Assembly (NCBI RefSeq): GCF_030865425.1
Contig: NZ_JAVFCB010000006.1
Coordinates: 186,001-250,000, forward strand
Direction: 5' to 3'
DNA: 64,000 nt
Source: Microbacterium capsulatum
GTDB lineage: Bacteria > Actinomycetota > Actinomycetes > Actinomycetales > Microbacteriaceae
The position numbers and the translations under genes were made by a program. The notes under the pieces were generated by a model. That model ran no database searches and was not told the DNA's origin. It was given only the letters and a program-made list of their open reading frames with translations. Every line of letters begins with the position of its first letter. Positions within the stretch are counted from its first letter, which is position 1. This document shows positions 54,449 through 63,351 of the stretch, piece by piece.

Positions 54449-55828
54449 GTGTCCCGCATCCGCAGCATCGACCCCACCACCGGATCCGTGATCGAGGAGT
54501 TCGACGAGGATTCCCCCGAGGTCGTCGACCAGCGCCTCGCCGCGGCGGCCACCGCGCAGCGGATGCTTGCCGCGGCCGGGTTCGCACGCCGCGCGGAGTG
54601 GATGCGGGCGGCGGCCGACCTCCTCGAGGCCGAGACCGACGAGGTCGCGGGCATGATCACCGCCGAGATGGGCAAGCCGATCGCGCAGTCCCGCGCGGAG
54701 GTGTCGAAGTCGGCCGCGACGATGCGGTTCTACGCCGACAACGCCGAGTCTTTCCTCACCGGGACCGCACTCGCGGAGCCGGACCGCGTCGGAGCCTCGG
54801 CCGCCCGCACGCGCTTCGACCCCCTGGGCGTGATCCTCGCGGTCATGCCGTGGAACTACCCGATCTGGCAGGTCGCCCGTTTCGCCGCCCCGGCGCTGAT
54901 GGCCGGAAACGCGGGTGTCCTGAAGCACGCGTCCAACGTGCCGCGCGCGGCCCTCTACCTCGGCGAGCTGTTCACGCGCGCCGGGTTCCCCGCGGGCGCC
55001 TTCGCGACGCTGCTGATCGGATCGGCCAGGGTCGAGGGCGTGATCCGCGACCGGCGCGTCGCCGCCGTGACGCTGACCGGATCGGAGGGCGCAGGCCGCT
55101 CGATCGCCGCGGCCGCGGGCGATGCGCTGAAGAAGAGCGTGCTCGAACTCGGCGGATCGGATCCGTTCATCGTGATGCCGTCCGCCGATCTGGACGCGGC
55201 GGTCGAGACGGCCGTGCGCGCACGGGTCACGAACAACGGCCAGGCCTGCATCAACGCGAAGCGATTCATCGTGCACGCAGACGTCTACGACGCGTTCGCG
55301 GCGCGCTTCACCGAGCGCATGGCCGCCCTGACGATCGGCGACCCCGCACGGGAGAGCACCGATCTCGGCCCGCTCGCCTCCGAACGGGGCCGGGAGGACG
55401 TCGAGGAGCTCGTCGACGACGCGCGCTCCCGCGGCGCCCGGATCCTCACCGGCGGCTCCCGGCAGGACGGAGACGGCTGGTTCTACCGCCCGACGGTCGT
55501 GGCCGAACTGACCCCGGACATGCGGCTGTGGTCGGAGGAGGCGTTCGGCCCGGTCGCCTCGCTGTACCGCGCCGAGTCGCTCGATGACGCCCTGCGGATC
55601 GCGAACGACAACGACTTCGGCCTGGGTTCGGCGTTCTGGAGCACCGACGACACGGAGATCGACCACGCGGTCGCCGCCCTCGAGGCGGGGGCGGTGTTCG
55701 TGAACGGCATGACCGTCTCCTATCCGGATCTTCCCTTCGGCGGTGTCAAGCGCTCGGGCTACGGCCGCGAGCTCTCCGCCGAGGGCATCCGCGAGTTCTG
55801 CAACCTGAAAACGGTCTGGGTCGCCTGA
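54449..55828 (+). CDS. NAD(P)-dependent semialdehyde dehydrogenase (GabD-like)
   Basis: A 459-residue aldehyde dehydrogenase with short GabD2-like length. C267 (NNGQACINAKR), E233 (LELGGSDPF) and MPWNYPIWQV are present. The start is GTG at 54449 with GAGGAGCG upstream. It likely oxidises succinic semialdehyde or a related aldehyde. It overlaps the next amidohydrolase by one base (TGATG). Its product could enter the TCA cycle; it may also use the semialdehyde from HpaI, which is inference. Confidence 0.88.
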   Translation: MSRIRSIDPTTGSVIEEFDEDSPEVVDQRLAAAATAQRMLAAAGFARRAEWMRAAADLLEAETDEVAGMITAEMGKPIAQSRAEVSKSAATMRFYADNAESFLTGTALAEPDRVGASAARTRFDPLGVILAVMPWNYPIWQVARFAAPALMAGNAGVLKHASNVPRAALYLGELFTRAGFPAGAFATLLIGSARVEGVIRDRRVAAVTLTGSEGAGRSIAAAAGDALKKSVLELGGSDPFIVMPSADLDAAVETAVRARVTNNGQACINAKRFIVHADVYDAFAARFTERMAALTIGDPARESTDLGPLASERGREDVEELVDDARSRGARILTGGSRQDGDGWFYRPTVVAELTPDMRLWSEEAFGPVASLYRAESLDDALRIANDNDFGLGSAFWSTDDTEIDHAVAALEAGAVFVNGMTVSYPDLPFGGVKRSGYGRELSAEGIREFCNLKTVWVA

Positions 55829-57159
55829 TGGGGGCGATCCTGATCCGCGGCGCCACGGTGCTCACCGGCGACGCATCGATGCCGGTGCGTCGCCACCACG
55901 ACGTGCTGATCGACGGGAACAGGATCGCCGCCGTCGGCGCGGGGTTCGCCGCACCCACCGGCGCCGAGGTGATCGACGGGACCGGCGCCCTCGTGATGCC
56001 TGGTCTCATCGACACGCACAACCACGCCTGGCAGTACGCGGCGCGGGGCATCGGCATGCGATTGTGGGGGCACCGGATCTATCAGGAGCGCATCGCGTCC
56101 CTGCGGGAGCGCTACGCCCCGCAGGACGTCTACGAGAGCATCCACGCCGCGGGGCTCGACATGATCGAGCGGGGCATCACCGGCAGCCTCGACTTCTTCC
56201 ATGCCGCGGTCACCGAGGAGCACGGGTTCTCCGCTCTGCAGGCGCACGAGGCGACGGGCCAGCGGGTGCTGCTCGCCTACGGCATGGGCCTCGGCTACCC
56301 GTTCCACGGCCAGAAGCACTTCGCCCCGCCCGTCGACGAGCGGCTCGCCCGCGTCGCGCGCCTGCGCGCTCGTGCCACGGGCGCACGCGTCGAGGTCGGC
56401 ATCGGCGCCTCCGGCGTGGCCACGAGCGACGACTTCTGGACGGAGCTCGATTTCGCCCGGTCGATCGGCGCCCGCACGAGCATGCACCAGAACGGCGCCA
56501 GGGAGATCGCCCGGATCGGCGAGCGCGGCGCGCTGGGCCCGGATTTCGTGCCGGTGCACTGCAACGCCCTCTCCGACCGGGAGCTGGATCTGCTCGCCGA
56601 GGCGGACGTGCCGATCTCGGTCACCCCGGAGTGCGAGTGCTCGGTGGGCCGCTCGCTCACCGTGATCGGCCGCGCGTTCCGCCACGGTGTGCGGATCTCC
56701 TTCGGCATCGACACCGCCGGCAGCGCCCACATCGACCTCCTGCAGCAGCTGCGGATCGGCTACCGCCTGATGCAGTACCTCGACGCCGGGGCGGCCCGAG
56801 ACGGCGCCCGCCTGCCGATCTTCGACGACACCGACCCGCCGTCGGCGGGACCGGACGACTTCCTGCGCGCCGCCACGGCGAACGCCGCCCACGCGCTCGG
56901 CCGCGCGGACCTCGGCCGCATCGAGGCGGGCTGCCTCGCGGACGTGGTGCTGGTGCGACCGACCGACCGCGACGCGGCGGAGACGGATCCGGTGGGTCAC
57001 CTGGTGCTCGTCGGCGCCGAGAGGCGGGAGATCGACACGGTGATCATCGACGGCGTCGTGCGCAAGCGCGACGGTGTGCTCGTGGGCGTGGCCGACGCCG
57101 CCGAGCGGGCCGCGCGTCTGAGCGCCACCCGGTCGAGGATCCTCGCCGCAGGCGACTGA
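55828..57159 (+). CDS. amidohydrolase (TrzN/AtzA/SsnA-like)
   Basis: A 443-residue metal-dependent hydrolase of the subtype with one catalytic metal. H64 and H66 (DTHNHAW), a later His in SMHQNG, H in VPVHCNAL and D in FGIDTAGS form the site. Family members deaminate or dechlorinate rings, or hydrolyse guanine, cytosine and melamine-type substrates; the exact substrate is unknown. It is translationally coupled to the dehydrogenase gene and ends before a perfect palindromic terminator. Confidence 0.87.
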   Translation: MGAILIRGATVLTGDASMPVRRHHDVLIDGNRIAAVGAGFAAPTGAEVIDGTGALVMPGLIDTHNHAWQYAARGIGMRLWGHRIYQERIASLRERYAPQDVYESIHAAGLDMIERGITGSLDFFHAAVTEEHGFSALQAHEATGQRVLLAYGMGLGYPFHGQKHFAPPVDERLARVARLRARATGARVEVGIGASGVATSDDFWTELDFARSIGARTSMHQNGAREIARIGERGALGPDFVPVHCNALSDRELDLLAEADVPISVTPECECSVGRSLTVIGRAFRHGVRISFGIDTAGSAHIDLLQQLRIGYRLMQYLDAGAARDGARLPIFDDTDPPSAGPDDFLRAATANAAHALGRADLGRIEAGCLADVVLVRPTDRDAAETDPVGHLVLVGAERREIDTVIIDGVVRKRDGVLVGVADAAERAARLSATRSRILAAGD

Positions 57160-57173
57160 GGGCTGTCGTCGCA

Positions 57174-57221
57174 GATGACGAAGGAGGGAGGGGAGCGCGC
57201 TCCCCTCCCTCCTTCGTCATC
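57174..57221. terminator. perfect 48-bp palindrome, bidirectional terminator
   Basis: The sequence from GATGACGAAGGAGGG to its complement CCCTCCTTCGTCATC is fully self-complementary around GGGGAGCGCGCTCCCC with no loop. It lies between two converging amidohydrolase genes. Confidence 0.85.
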
Positions 57222-57227
57222 CGTCGC

Positions 57228-58865
57228 TCAGGACTGGCGGGCGACGGTGCCGTCGTCGTGCACGACGTCGCCGTCGAGCAGTGTCAACCGCGACGCGAGG
57301 TGCGGGATCTCGTCGACCGGGATGGTGAAGAAGTCGTCCGTGAGCACCGCGATGTCGGCCGCGAACCCGGGCACGAGCTGCCCGCGCTCCTCCTCCTCGA
57401 ACGTGAACCACGCCCCGCCCTGGGTGTAGCCGCGCAGCGCCCGCTCGCGGCTGAGCAGGTGCTCGTCGGCGAGGGTGCGGTTGCCCTGGATCGTGCGGCC
57501 GGTGAGGAACCAGTGCAGGCTCACCCACGGGTTGTACGACGCGACGCGCATCGCGTCGGAGCCGAGGCCGATCTGCACCCCGGCGTCCCACATCAGGTTC
57601 AGCTCGGGCGCGTGCGCGACGCGCTCGGCGCCCCAGACCGCGATGGCCTCCTCGCCGTTGAGGCGCAGCAGGCTCTGGAACAGTGCCCCCGCGCCGAGGC
57701 GCTTGAGCCGCTCCGCATCGCCCGCGCCCAGCAGTTCGCCGTGCACGAAGCCCCAGCGCAGATCGGTGATCGGGAACTCCTCGTTGATCTCCTCCCAGGC
57801 CGTCATCACCTTGTCCATGAACTCGCGCTGGTGGGCGTGCACCTGCACCGGCCAGCCGTGCTTGGCCGCCTCGCGCATCACGGCCTTGTTCTCGGCCATC
57901 GCCTCGTCCGAGTAGTCCGCGGGGTCGGCGATCCGATCGTGCGAGCGGTACATGATGATCTCGCCGATCCCCGAGAACCGCAGCATGTCGTCGCCGAACC
58001 CGGGGCTGTCGAAGCGGTAATAGCCGGAGAAGTCCTCGTCCTCCATGCCCGGGCGGGTGGCGTGCTTGAACAGCCGCACCTTCGTCTTCAGACCGCCGTC
58101 GAAGTTCGCCTTGGCGATCGCCCGGTAGGCCTCGGGACCGGTGGACAGGCCGCCGCCGTCGATCGCGCCGGTCATGCCGAGCCGCGCGAACTCCTTCGAC
58201 AGCGAGACGGTGCCCGCCGCCTGCTCGTCCACCGTCGGCATCGGCAGCTGCCGGTAGAACCAGGTCATCAGCGGCCCGCCGCCGGCACGTCCGGTCAGCG
58301 CCCCCGACTCGTCCCGCTGGAACCCCTGCGGGAACTGCGAGTCCCGCACGCGGTCCTCGGCGCCGTCGCCGTGCAGACCGACCTCGGTCATCCCGCGCGA
58401 GTTCAGCACGACGTAGGTGTACTGCATCTGCACGTACACCGGATGGTTCGGCGCCGCGGCGTCGAGCTCCTCCCGCGTCGGCCCGCGCTTCTCCGAGAAC
58501 TGCTTCTCGTCCCAGCCTCCGATCACGCGGATCCAGCGACCCTCCGGGACGTCCTCGGCGCGTGCGGCGAGCGAGGCGAGAGCGTCGGCCAGCGAGTACA
58601 TGTCCTCCCAGCGCACCTCGTCGTCCCACGTGCGTCCGGCGCGAACGAAGTGCACGTGCGAGTCGATCAGACCGGGGACCGCCAGCTTGCCGTCGAGGTC
58701 GTAGACGACCGTCGCAGGGCCCGCCGCCGGCAGATCGGCCTCGGCGCCGATCGCCACGACCTTCCCCCCGCGGACGGCGAGCGCCTCCACGAACTCGGGC
58801 GCCGTCCCGTCCTTGGCCAGGGTCGCGATGCGACCGTTCCGCAGGATCAGATCCGGTGTGCTCAT
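57228..58865 (-). CDS. amidohydrolase family 3 (YtcJ-like)
   Basis: A 545-residue amidohydrolase. H70 and H72 (LIDSHVHF), QVHAHQREF, RWGFVHGELL and a late SDAMRVASYNPW with Asp form the site. Long inserts between metal motifs are typical of the YtcJ/LAF3 group, whose substrates are mostly unknown. AGGGA precedes the ATG at 58865. It is divergent from the ABC permeases and convergent with the other amidohydrolase across the palindrome. Confidence 0.88.
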   Translation of the reverse strand: MSTPDLILRNGRIATLAKDGTAPEFVEALAVRGGKVVAIGAEADLPAAGPATVVYDLDGKLAVPGLIDSHVHFVRAGRTWDDEVRWEDMYSLADALASLAARAEDVPEGRWIRVIGGWDEKQFSEKRGPTREELDAAAPNHPVYVQMQYTYVVLNSRGMTEVGLHGDGAEDRVRDSQFPQGFQRDESGALTGRAGGGPLMTWFYRQLPMPTVDEQAAGTVSLSKEFARLGMTGAIDGGGLSTGPEAYRAIAKANFDGGLKTKVRLFKHATRPGMEDEDFSGYYRFDSPGFGDDMLRFSGIGEIIMYRSHDRIADPADYSDEAMAENKAVMREAAKHGWPVQVHAHQREFMDKVMTAWEEINEEFPITDLRWGFVHGELLGAGDAERLKRLGAGALFQSLLRLNGEEAIAVWGAERVAHAPELNLMWDAGVQIGLGSDAMRVASYNPWVSLHWFLTGRTIQGNRTLADEHLLSRERALRGYTQGGAWFTFEEEERGQLVPGFAADIAVLTDDFFTIPVDEIPHLASRLTLLDGDVVHDDGTVARQS

Positions 58866-58945
58866 CAGGTTCCCTTTCTGCGCAATCGTGTGCGTCATCA
58901 CACCGACTGCATGTCGTCACTGACCTATGTGTCCGACGTGACCCC

Positions 58946-58973
58946 TTGTGTAGACTGGTTCTCACGGGATACT
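58946..58973 (+). promoter_or_regulatory. probable promoter of the permease pair
   Basis: TTGTGT (58946-58951), 16 bases, GATACT (58968-58973), ahead of the operator at 59003. Confidence 0.45.
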
Positions 58974-59002
58974 CGGCGAACTTCTGACATCGTAGCCAGA
59001 AT

Positions 59003-59016
59003 TGCACACGTTTGCA
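59003..59016. promoter_or_regulatory. LacI-type operator
   Basis: TGCACACGTTTGCA differs by one base from a perfect palindrome with CG centre, the usual LacI/PurR form. It lies 49 bases before the first permease ATG and downstream of the probable minus-10, so repression is expected. Confidence 0.7.
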
Positions 59017-59064
59017 TCTAGAATCTCAACCAACGACAACGCAGTCTTCATGGAGGGAGAACCG

Positions 59065-60024
59065 ATGGCGCGGTATCTGCTGATGCGCTTCGGTCAGGCA
59101 CTGATCACTCTCGTGCTCGCCGTGGTGGTGATCTTCATCGGCGTGCGCATGCTCCCCGGAGACGCCGCAGACGTCCTGGTCTCCCAGGACACGTCCGGAC
59201 GGCTCGACGTGAATCAGGTACGTGAGGCGCTGGGCCTCAACGCGCCGCTGCCGGTGCAGTTCGTCCGCTATGTCGGCGGTCTGCTGCACGGCAACTGGGG
59301 GATGTCGATCTCCACCGGCCAGCCGGTCACCGTCGCCATCGGCCAGACGCTCCCCCTGACCCTGCAGCTCACCTTCATGGCCCTTTTCGTGGCCACGATC
59401 TGCGGCATCCTGTTCGGCATCGTCGCCTCCCTGCGCAAGGGCCGCATCGAGGAGTGGGCGACGAACGGCGTCGCCCTGTTCTTCCTCTCGGTCCCGAGCT
59501 TCTGGCTCGGCATGATCCTCATCCTGGTCTTCGCCGTCACCCTGCACTGGCTGCCTGCCTCCGGCTTCACCCCCTTCTTCACCGATCCGGTCAAGAACCT
59601 CGTCGGCATGATCATGCCGGTGTTCGTGCTCAGCACCGGCCTGTCCGCGGTCACCATGCGCCAGACCAGGGCCGGCATGCTCGAGACGCTCGGCTCCGAC
59701 TTCATCCGCAGCGCCCGGGCGCACGGCCTGCCCCGTCACCAGGTGATCTGGGGCCACGCCGTGCGCAACAGCGTCATCGCGGTCGTGACGATCGTGAACC
59801 TGCAGCTCGGCTTCCTCATCGCCGGCGCCGTCGTCACCGAGCAGGTGTTCGTGCTGCCCGGTTTCGGCAAGCTCATGCTCGGCGCGATCGCGAGCCGCGA
59901 CTACGCGGTCGTGCAGGGCGTCGTGATCGTGATCGCGCTGCTCTACGTGACCATCAACCTCCTCACCGACGTCGTCTACACCCTGATCGATCCGCGCGTG
60001 CGCATCTCCGGAAGGAAGCACTGA
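59065..60024 (+). CDS. ABC transporter permease, DppB type
   Basis: A 319-residue permease of the peptide/nickel importer class with six membrane segments, periplasmic MLPGDAADVL and EAA loop SDFIRSARAHGLPRHQVIWGHA. The ATG at 59065 has GGAGGGAG upstream. It overlaps the next permease by one base. The binding protein and ATPases that must complete this importer are not in the window. Confidence 0.92.
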   Translation: MARYLLMRFGQALITLVLAVVVIFIGVRMLPGDAADVLVSQDTSGRLDVNQVREALGLNAPLPVQFVRYVGGLLHGNWGMSISTGQPVTVAIGQTLPLTLQLTFMALFVATICGILFGIVASLRKGRIEEWATNGVALFFLSVPSFWLGMILILVFAVTLHWLPASGFTPFFTDPVKNLVGMIMPVFVLSTGLSAVTMRQTRAGMLETLGSDFIRSARAHGLPRHQVIWGHAVRNSVIAVVTIVNLQLGFLIAGAVVTEQVFVLPGFGKLMLGAIASRDYAVVQGVVIVIALLYVTINLLTDVVYTLIDPRVRISGRKH

Positions 60025-60911
60025 TGACCACCATGACCGTCCTGGTGCGACGCATGCGCACGAGCGACCGCCGTGTCCTCACCGTGATCGGCGACGTGTT
60101 CGCGAGCCCCGGCGGCGTCGTCGGCGTCACCTTCGTCGTCGTGATGCTGCTCGCCGGGATCATCGGCCCGATGCTCACCCCGTTCTCACCCACCGCCCCC
60201 GACGTGCTGCACACGAGCCAGTCGCCCAGCGAGCTGCACTGGCTGGGCACCGACTCGCTGGGCCGCGACGTGCTCTCCCGCACTCTCAGCGGCATCGCCG
60301 TCTCGCTGCGGATCGGCGTCTTCTCGGTGCTGATCGCCGCGTGCATCGGCATCCCGCTCGGACTGCTCGCCGGCTACTACCGCCCCGTGCAGGTGGTCAT
60401 GGCACGCGTCGTCGAGGTCCTCATGGTGTTCCCCGGCCTGGTGCTCGCTCTCGGCCTCGCAGCGATCCTCGGGGGCGGGTCGGAGCGCAACCTGACGATC
60501 GCGCTCATCGTGTCGACCCTCGTGCCGTTCATCCAGGTGACCCGTGCCGAGGTCATGCGCATGCGCAATCTCGAGTTCGTCGAGGCCGCGCAGACCACCG
60601 GCGCCTCGGGCGCGCGCATCCTCGGCCTGCACCTGTTCCCGAACGCGATCAGCGCGATCCTCGTCCAGCTCACCGTGCACGTGCCCTCCGCCGTGTTGGG
60701 CGAGGCCGCGCTGTCCTTCCTCGGCCTGGGCGTGCAGCCCCCGCAGCCGTCACTCGGCATCATGCTGTCCGAGGCGCAGGCGGAGCTCATCCGCGGCGGA
60801 TGGTGGATGGCACTGTTCCCGGGTCTGGCGATCCTGGCGATCACGATCGGCTTCAACCTGTTCGGCGACGCCCTGCGCGATGCCATGGATCCGAAGTCCC
60901 GGCGGGTCTGA
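60024..60911 (+). CDS. ABC transporter permease, DppC type
   Basis: A 295-residue partner permease with LGTDSLGRDVLSRTLSGIAVSL, typical of DppC, and EAA loop VEAAQTTGASGARILGLHLFPN. The ATG overlaps the upstream stop (TGATG). GGAAGGAAG lies before it. The LacI gene follows 75 bases later on the same strand, with its own palindrome. Confidence 0.92.
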   Translation: MTTMTVLVRRMRTSDRRVLTVIGDVFASPGGVVGVTFVVVMLLAGIIGPMLTPFSPTAPDVLHTSQSPSELHWLGTDSLGRDVLSRTLSGIAVSLRIGVFSVLIAACIGIPLGLLAGYYRPVQVVMARVVEVLMVFPGLVLALGLAAILGGGSERNLTIALIVSTLVPFIQVTRAEVMRMRNLEFVEAAQTTGASGARILGLHLFPNAISAILVQLTVHVPSAVLGEAALSFLGLGVQPPQPSLGIMLSEAQAELIRGGWWMALFPGLAILAITIGFNLFGDALRDAMDPKSRRV

Positions 60912-60947
60912 TCATGCGGACGACCGGAAGATGCGCCGAGTGTGTAA

Positions 60948-60959
60948 GTTGGCGCCAAC
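60948..60959. promoter_or_regulatory. palindrome upstream of the LacI gene
   Basis: GTTGGCGCCAAC, perfect 12-base palindrome, 27 bases before the LacI ATG. It is a possible autoregulatory site, although its half-sites differ from those at 59003. Confidence 0.5.
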
Positions 60960-60986
60960 GAAATCTGCAACTGCGAGGGGGACACG

Positions 60987-61997
60987 ATGGGGCGCAAGGC
61001 GACATTGCGTGATGTGGCGACGCTCGCCGGCGTCCATTACGGGACGGCGTCGCGTGCTCTGCGTGAGGACACCGCCCACCTGGTCAGCCCGGAGACGGTC
61101 GAGCGCGTGCGCTCCGCCGCGACCAAGCTGCGCTACACGCCCGACCTGATCGCGCAGAGCCTGCGCACCAACCGCACCTCGACCGTCGGCGTCGTCGTGC
61201 CCGACATCGCCAATCCGATCGCGGCCGCGCTCACCCGCGGTGTGCAGGACGTCCTGCGCGGTGCCGGCTACGTGGGCCTCGTCGTCAGCACCGACGCCAA
61301 TCAGGCCCACGAGCGCTCCGAGATCGCTGCGCTGGTGTCCCGCCAGGTCGACGGGCTCATCGTCGCGAGCACCAAGACGCCGTCGCTGTACTCCGAGATC
61401 GCCGCGTCCGGCACGCCGGTCGTGCTGGCGAACCGCCGGGTCGAGACGGATCTTCCGACGGTCACGGCATCGGTCGGCGATGGCATCGAGCAGGCGATCG
61501 ACCACCTCCTCTCCCTCGGGCACCGCGAGATCGCCTACATCGGCGCGGCCGGCGACGCGAACACCGGCCTCGACCGTCACGTCGCGTTCGAGCGGGTCAT
61601 GCGCGCCCGCGGCCTCGACTCCTCGGACCGCGCCGTGCGTCTGTCCCCCGGATACGGTCAGCACGACGGCGCCGAGCTCTTCGAGCGGCTGCTCGAGGAG
61701 GGCGGGCGGCCGACCGCGGTGATCGCGGGCAACGACATGATGGCCGTGGGCGTGCTCTCCGTGCTGCGCCGCATGGACATGAGCTGCCCCGAGGACGTCA
61801 GCATCATCGGCTGCAACGACCTGCCGTTCATGGAGTTCCTCAACCCGCCGCTCACCACGATCCACGTCCCGCACGCGGAGATCGGCAGCGCCGCGGCCGA
61901 GGCGCTGCTGGCCATCCTGCGCGGTGAGGATCCGGAATCCACCGAGCTGCCGGTCGAGTTCGTCACCCGCGCGTCGACCGCTCCGCCGTCGCACTGA
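60987..61997 (+). CDS. LacI-family transcriptional regulator
   Basis: A 336-residue repressor. The helix-turn-helix is at 6-25 (TLRDVATLAGVHYGTASRAL) with the hinge near 50-60, followed by a periplasmic-binding-protein-like effector domain (VGVVVPDIANPIAAAL, VIAGNDMMAVGVL, IIGCNDLPF). It probably controls the permease pair through the site at 59003. The usual ligand is a sugar or nucleoside, but the ligand here is unknown. A 14-base duplication covers its stop codon. Confidence 0.93.
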   Translation: MGRKATLRDVATLAGVHYGTASRALREDTAHLVSPETVERVRSAATKLRYTPDLIAQSLRTNRTSTVGVVVPDIANPIAAALTRGVQDVLRGAGYVGLVVSTDANQAHERSEIAALVSRQVDGLIVASTKTPSLYSEIAASGTPVVLANRRVETDLPTVTASVGDGIEQAIDHLLSLGHREIAYIGAAGDANTGLDRHVAFERVMRARGLDSSDRAVRLSPGYGQHDGAELFERLLEEGGRPTAVIAGNDMMAVGVLSVLRRMDMSCPEDVSIIGCNDLPFMEFLNPPLTTIHVPHAEIGSAAAEALLAILRGEDPESTELPVEFVTRASTAPPSH

Positions 61998-62012
61998 CGC
62001 CGTCGCACTGAC
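61985..62012. repeat. 14-bp tandem duplication over the LacI stop codon
   Basis: GCCGTCGCACTGAC occurs twice in tandem; both copies contain TGA. Confidence 0.7.
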
Positions 62013-62041
62013 GCCCGGCCATGCCGCGCGGCGCGACGAGA

Positions 62042-62073
62042 AGAGGCCTCGTCCAGCGGGTGACGAGGCCTCT
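62042..62073. terminator. bidirectional terminator hairpin
   Basis: AGAGGCCTCGTC (62042-62053) and its complement (62062-62073), perfect 12-base stem with 8-base loop, between the converging LacI and M24 genes. Confidence 0.8.
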
Positions 62074-62088
62074 CCTGTGTGCGCGGGG

Positions 62089-63351
62089 TCAGTACTCGTT
62101 GGCCACGAACAGCTCCTGCGCCGGGAACTTCGTCAGGATCTCGACGCCCTTCTCGGTGATCACGACCTCCTCCTCGATCCGCGCCGCCGAGACGCCGTCC
62201 GACGCCGGGCAGTAGGTCTCCATCGCGAAGACCATGCCGACCTGCAGCTCGACCGGGTTCTCCAGCGAGTTCAGCCGCGAGATGATCGGACGCTCGTGCA
62301 GGCCGAGACCGAGCCCGTGCGCGAACTGCAGTCCGAACGCCGACAGCTCGTCGTCGAACCCGAAGTCCTCGGCCTTCGGCAGAGTGCGCGCGACGACATC
62401 GGTCGTGGTCCCCGGCCTGATCGCGTCGATCGCAGAGTCCATCCACTCCCTCGCCTGCTTGTAGGCGTCGCGCTGGGACGTGGTGGCGCTGCCGACCCCG
62501 AACGTGCGGTAGTAGCACGTGCGGTAACCGTTGTACGAGTGGATGATGTCGAAGAACGCCTGGTCGCCGGGACGGATGATGCGGTCCGTGAAGTTGTGCG
62601 GATGCGGGTTGCACCGCTCCCCCGAGATCGCGTTGATCGCCTCGACCTGATCGCTGCCCAGCTCGTACAGCCGCTTGTTCGCGAGCGCGACGATCTCGTT
62701 CTCCCGGATCCCTGGCTTGAGCACGTCCACGATGTCCTGGTAGACCCCGTCGACCATGGCCGCGGCCTGGTTGAGGAGCATGATCTCGTCGACCGACTTG
62801 ATCACGCGGGCGTCCAGCATCGACTGCTGCGCGTCGCGCACGGTGATGCCCTGACGCTCGAGCTCGAACAGGAACGGCGGCTCGACGATGTCCAGCCCCA
62901 GCGGGGCGTCCGCGAGCCCCTCCTCCTTCAGGATCGCCTTGATCTCGCTCACCGCATTGCGCATCAGCCCCGCTTCCGGCGCGACGGCGCCCCGGAAGCC
63001 CAGGAACCCGGCCTTGTAGTTCTCCTCCGCGATCCACGGCGAGTACAGCTTGTGGTGGCGCACCGCGGATCCGAAGTCCCAGAGGATCGGCTCCCGATCC
63101 GGGAACACGAGCGCGTACCGGATCATCTTGTCGCCGAGGGCGCCGCCGATCCAGGTCTGCGTCGTGTACCGGATGTTGTAGAAGTCGAAGAGCAGGAACG
63201 CGCCGCACCCGCTCGCGCGGATCGCGTCCTGCGCCCGCCCGAGCCGATACCGGCGCAACCGGTCGAAGTCGACGCGCTGCTCGTAGTCGACACCGGTGTG
63301 GCCCGGTGCGGCGAGTCGCCCCGCCGCATCGAGCGTGCGGTGCTCGCTCAC
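62089..63351 (-). CDS. M24-fold (creatinase/aminopeptidase-P-like) protein with altered metal site
   Basis: A 420-residue protein of the pita-bread fold. The five-ligand metal set of M24 peptidases is only partly kept: D268, H345 (FAHGLGLG), E378 (METYCP) and E394 (RIEEEVV) are present, but C279 stands where the second Asp (11 residues after the first) is expected. Creatinase and the DMSP lyase DddP are non-peptidase relatives. The GTG at 63351 overlaps the dehydrogenase stop (GTGA), so both are co-translated. The reaction is unknown. Confidence 0.82.
   Translation of the reverse strand: MSEHRTLDAAGRLAAPGHTGVDYEQRVDFDRLRRYRLGRAQDAIRASGCGAFLLFDFYNIRYTTQTWIGGALGDKMIRYALVFPDREPILWDFGSAVRHHKLYSPWIAEENYKAGFLGFRGAVAPEAGLMRNAVSEIKAILKEEGLADAPLGLDIVEPPFLFELERQGITVRDAQQSMLDARVIKSVDEIMLLNQAAAMVDGVYQDIVDVLKPGIRENEIVALANKRLYELGSDQVEAINAISGERCNPHPHNFTDRIIRPGDQAFFDIIHSYNGYRTCYYRTFGVGSATTSQRDAYKQAREWMDSAIDAIRPGTTTDVVARTLPKAEDFGFDDELSAFGLQFAHGLGLGLHERPIISRLNSLENPVELQVGMVFAMETYCPASDGVSAARIEEEVVITEKGVEILTKFPAQELFVANEY

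Noticed and set aside
62089-63351. Naming the M24 gene as dddP or creatinase
   Set aside because: The fold matches but the ligand pattern and neighbours do not identify either reaction.
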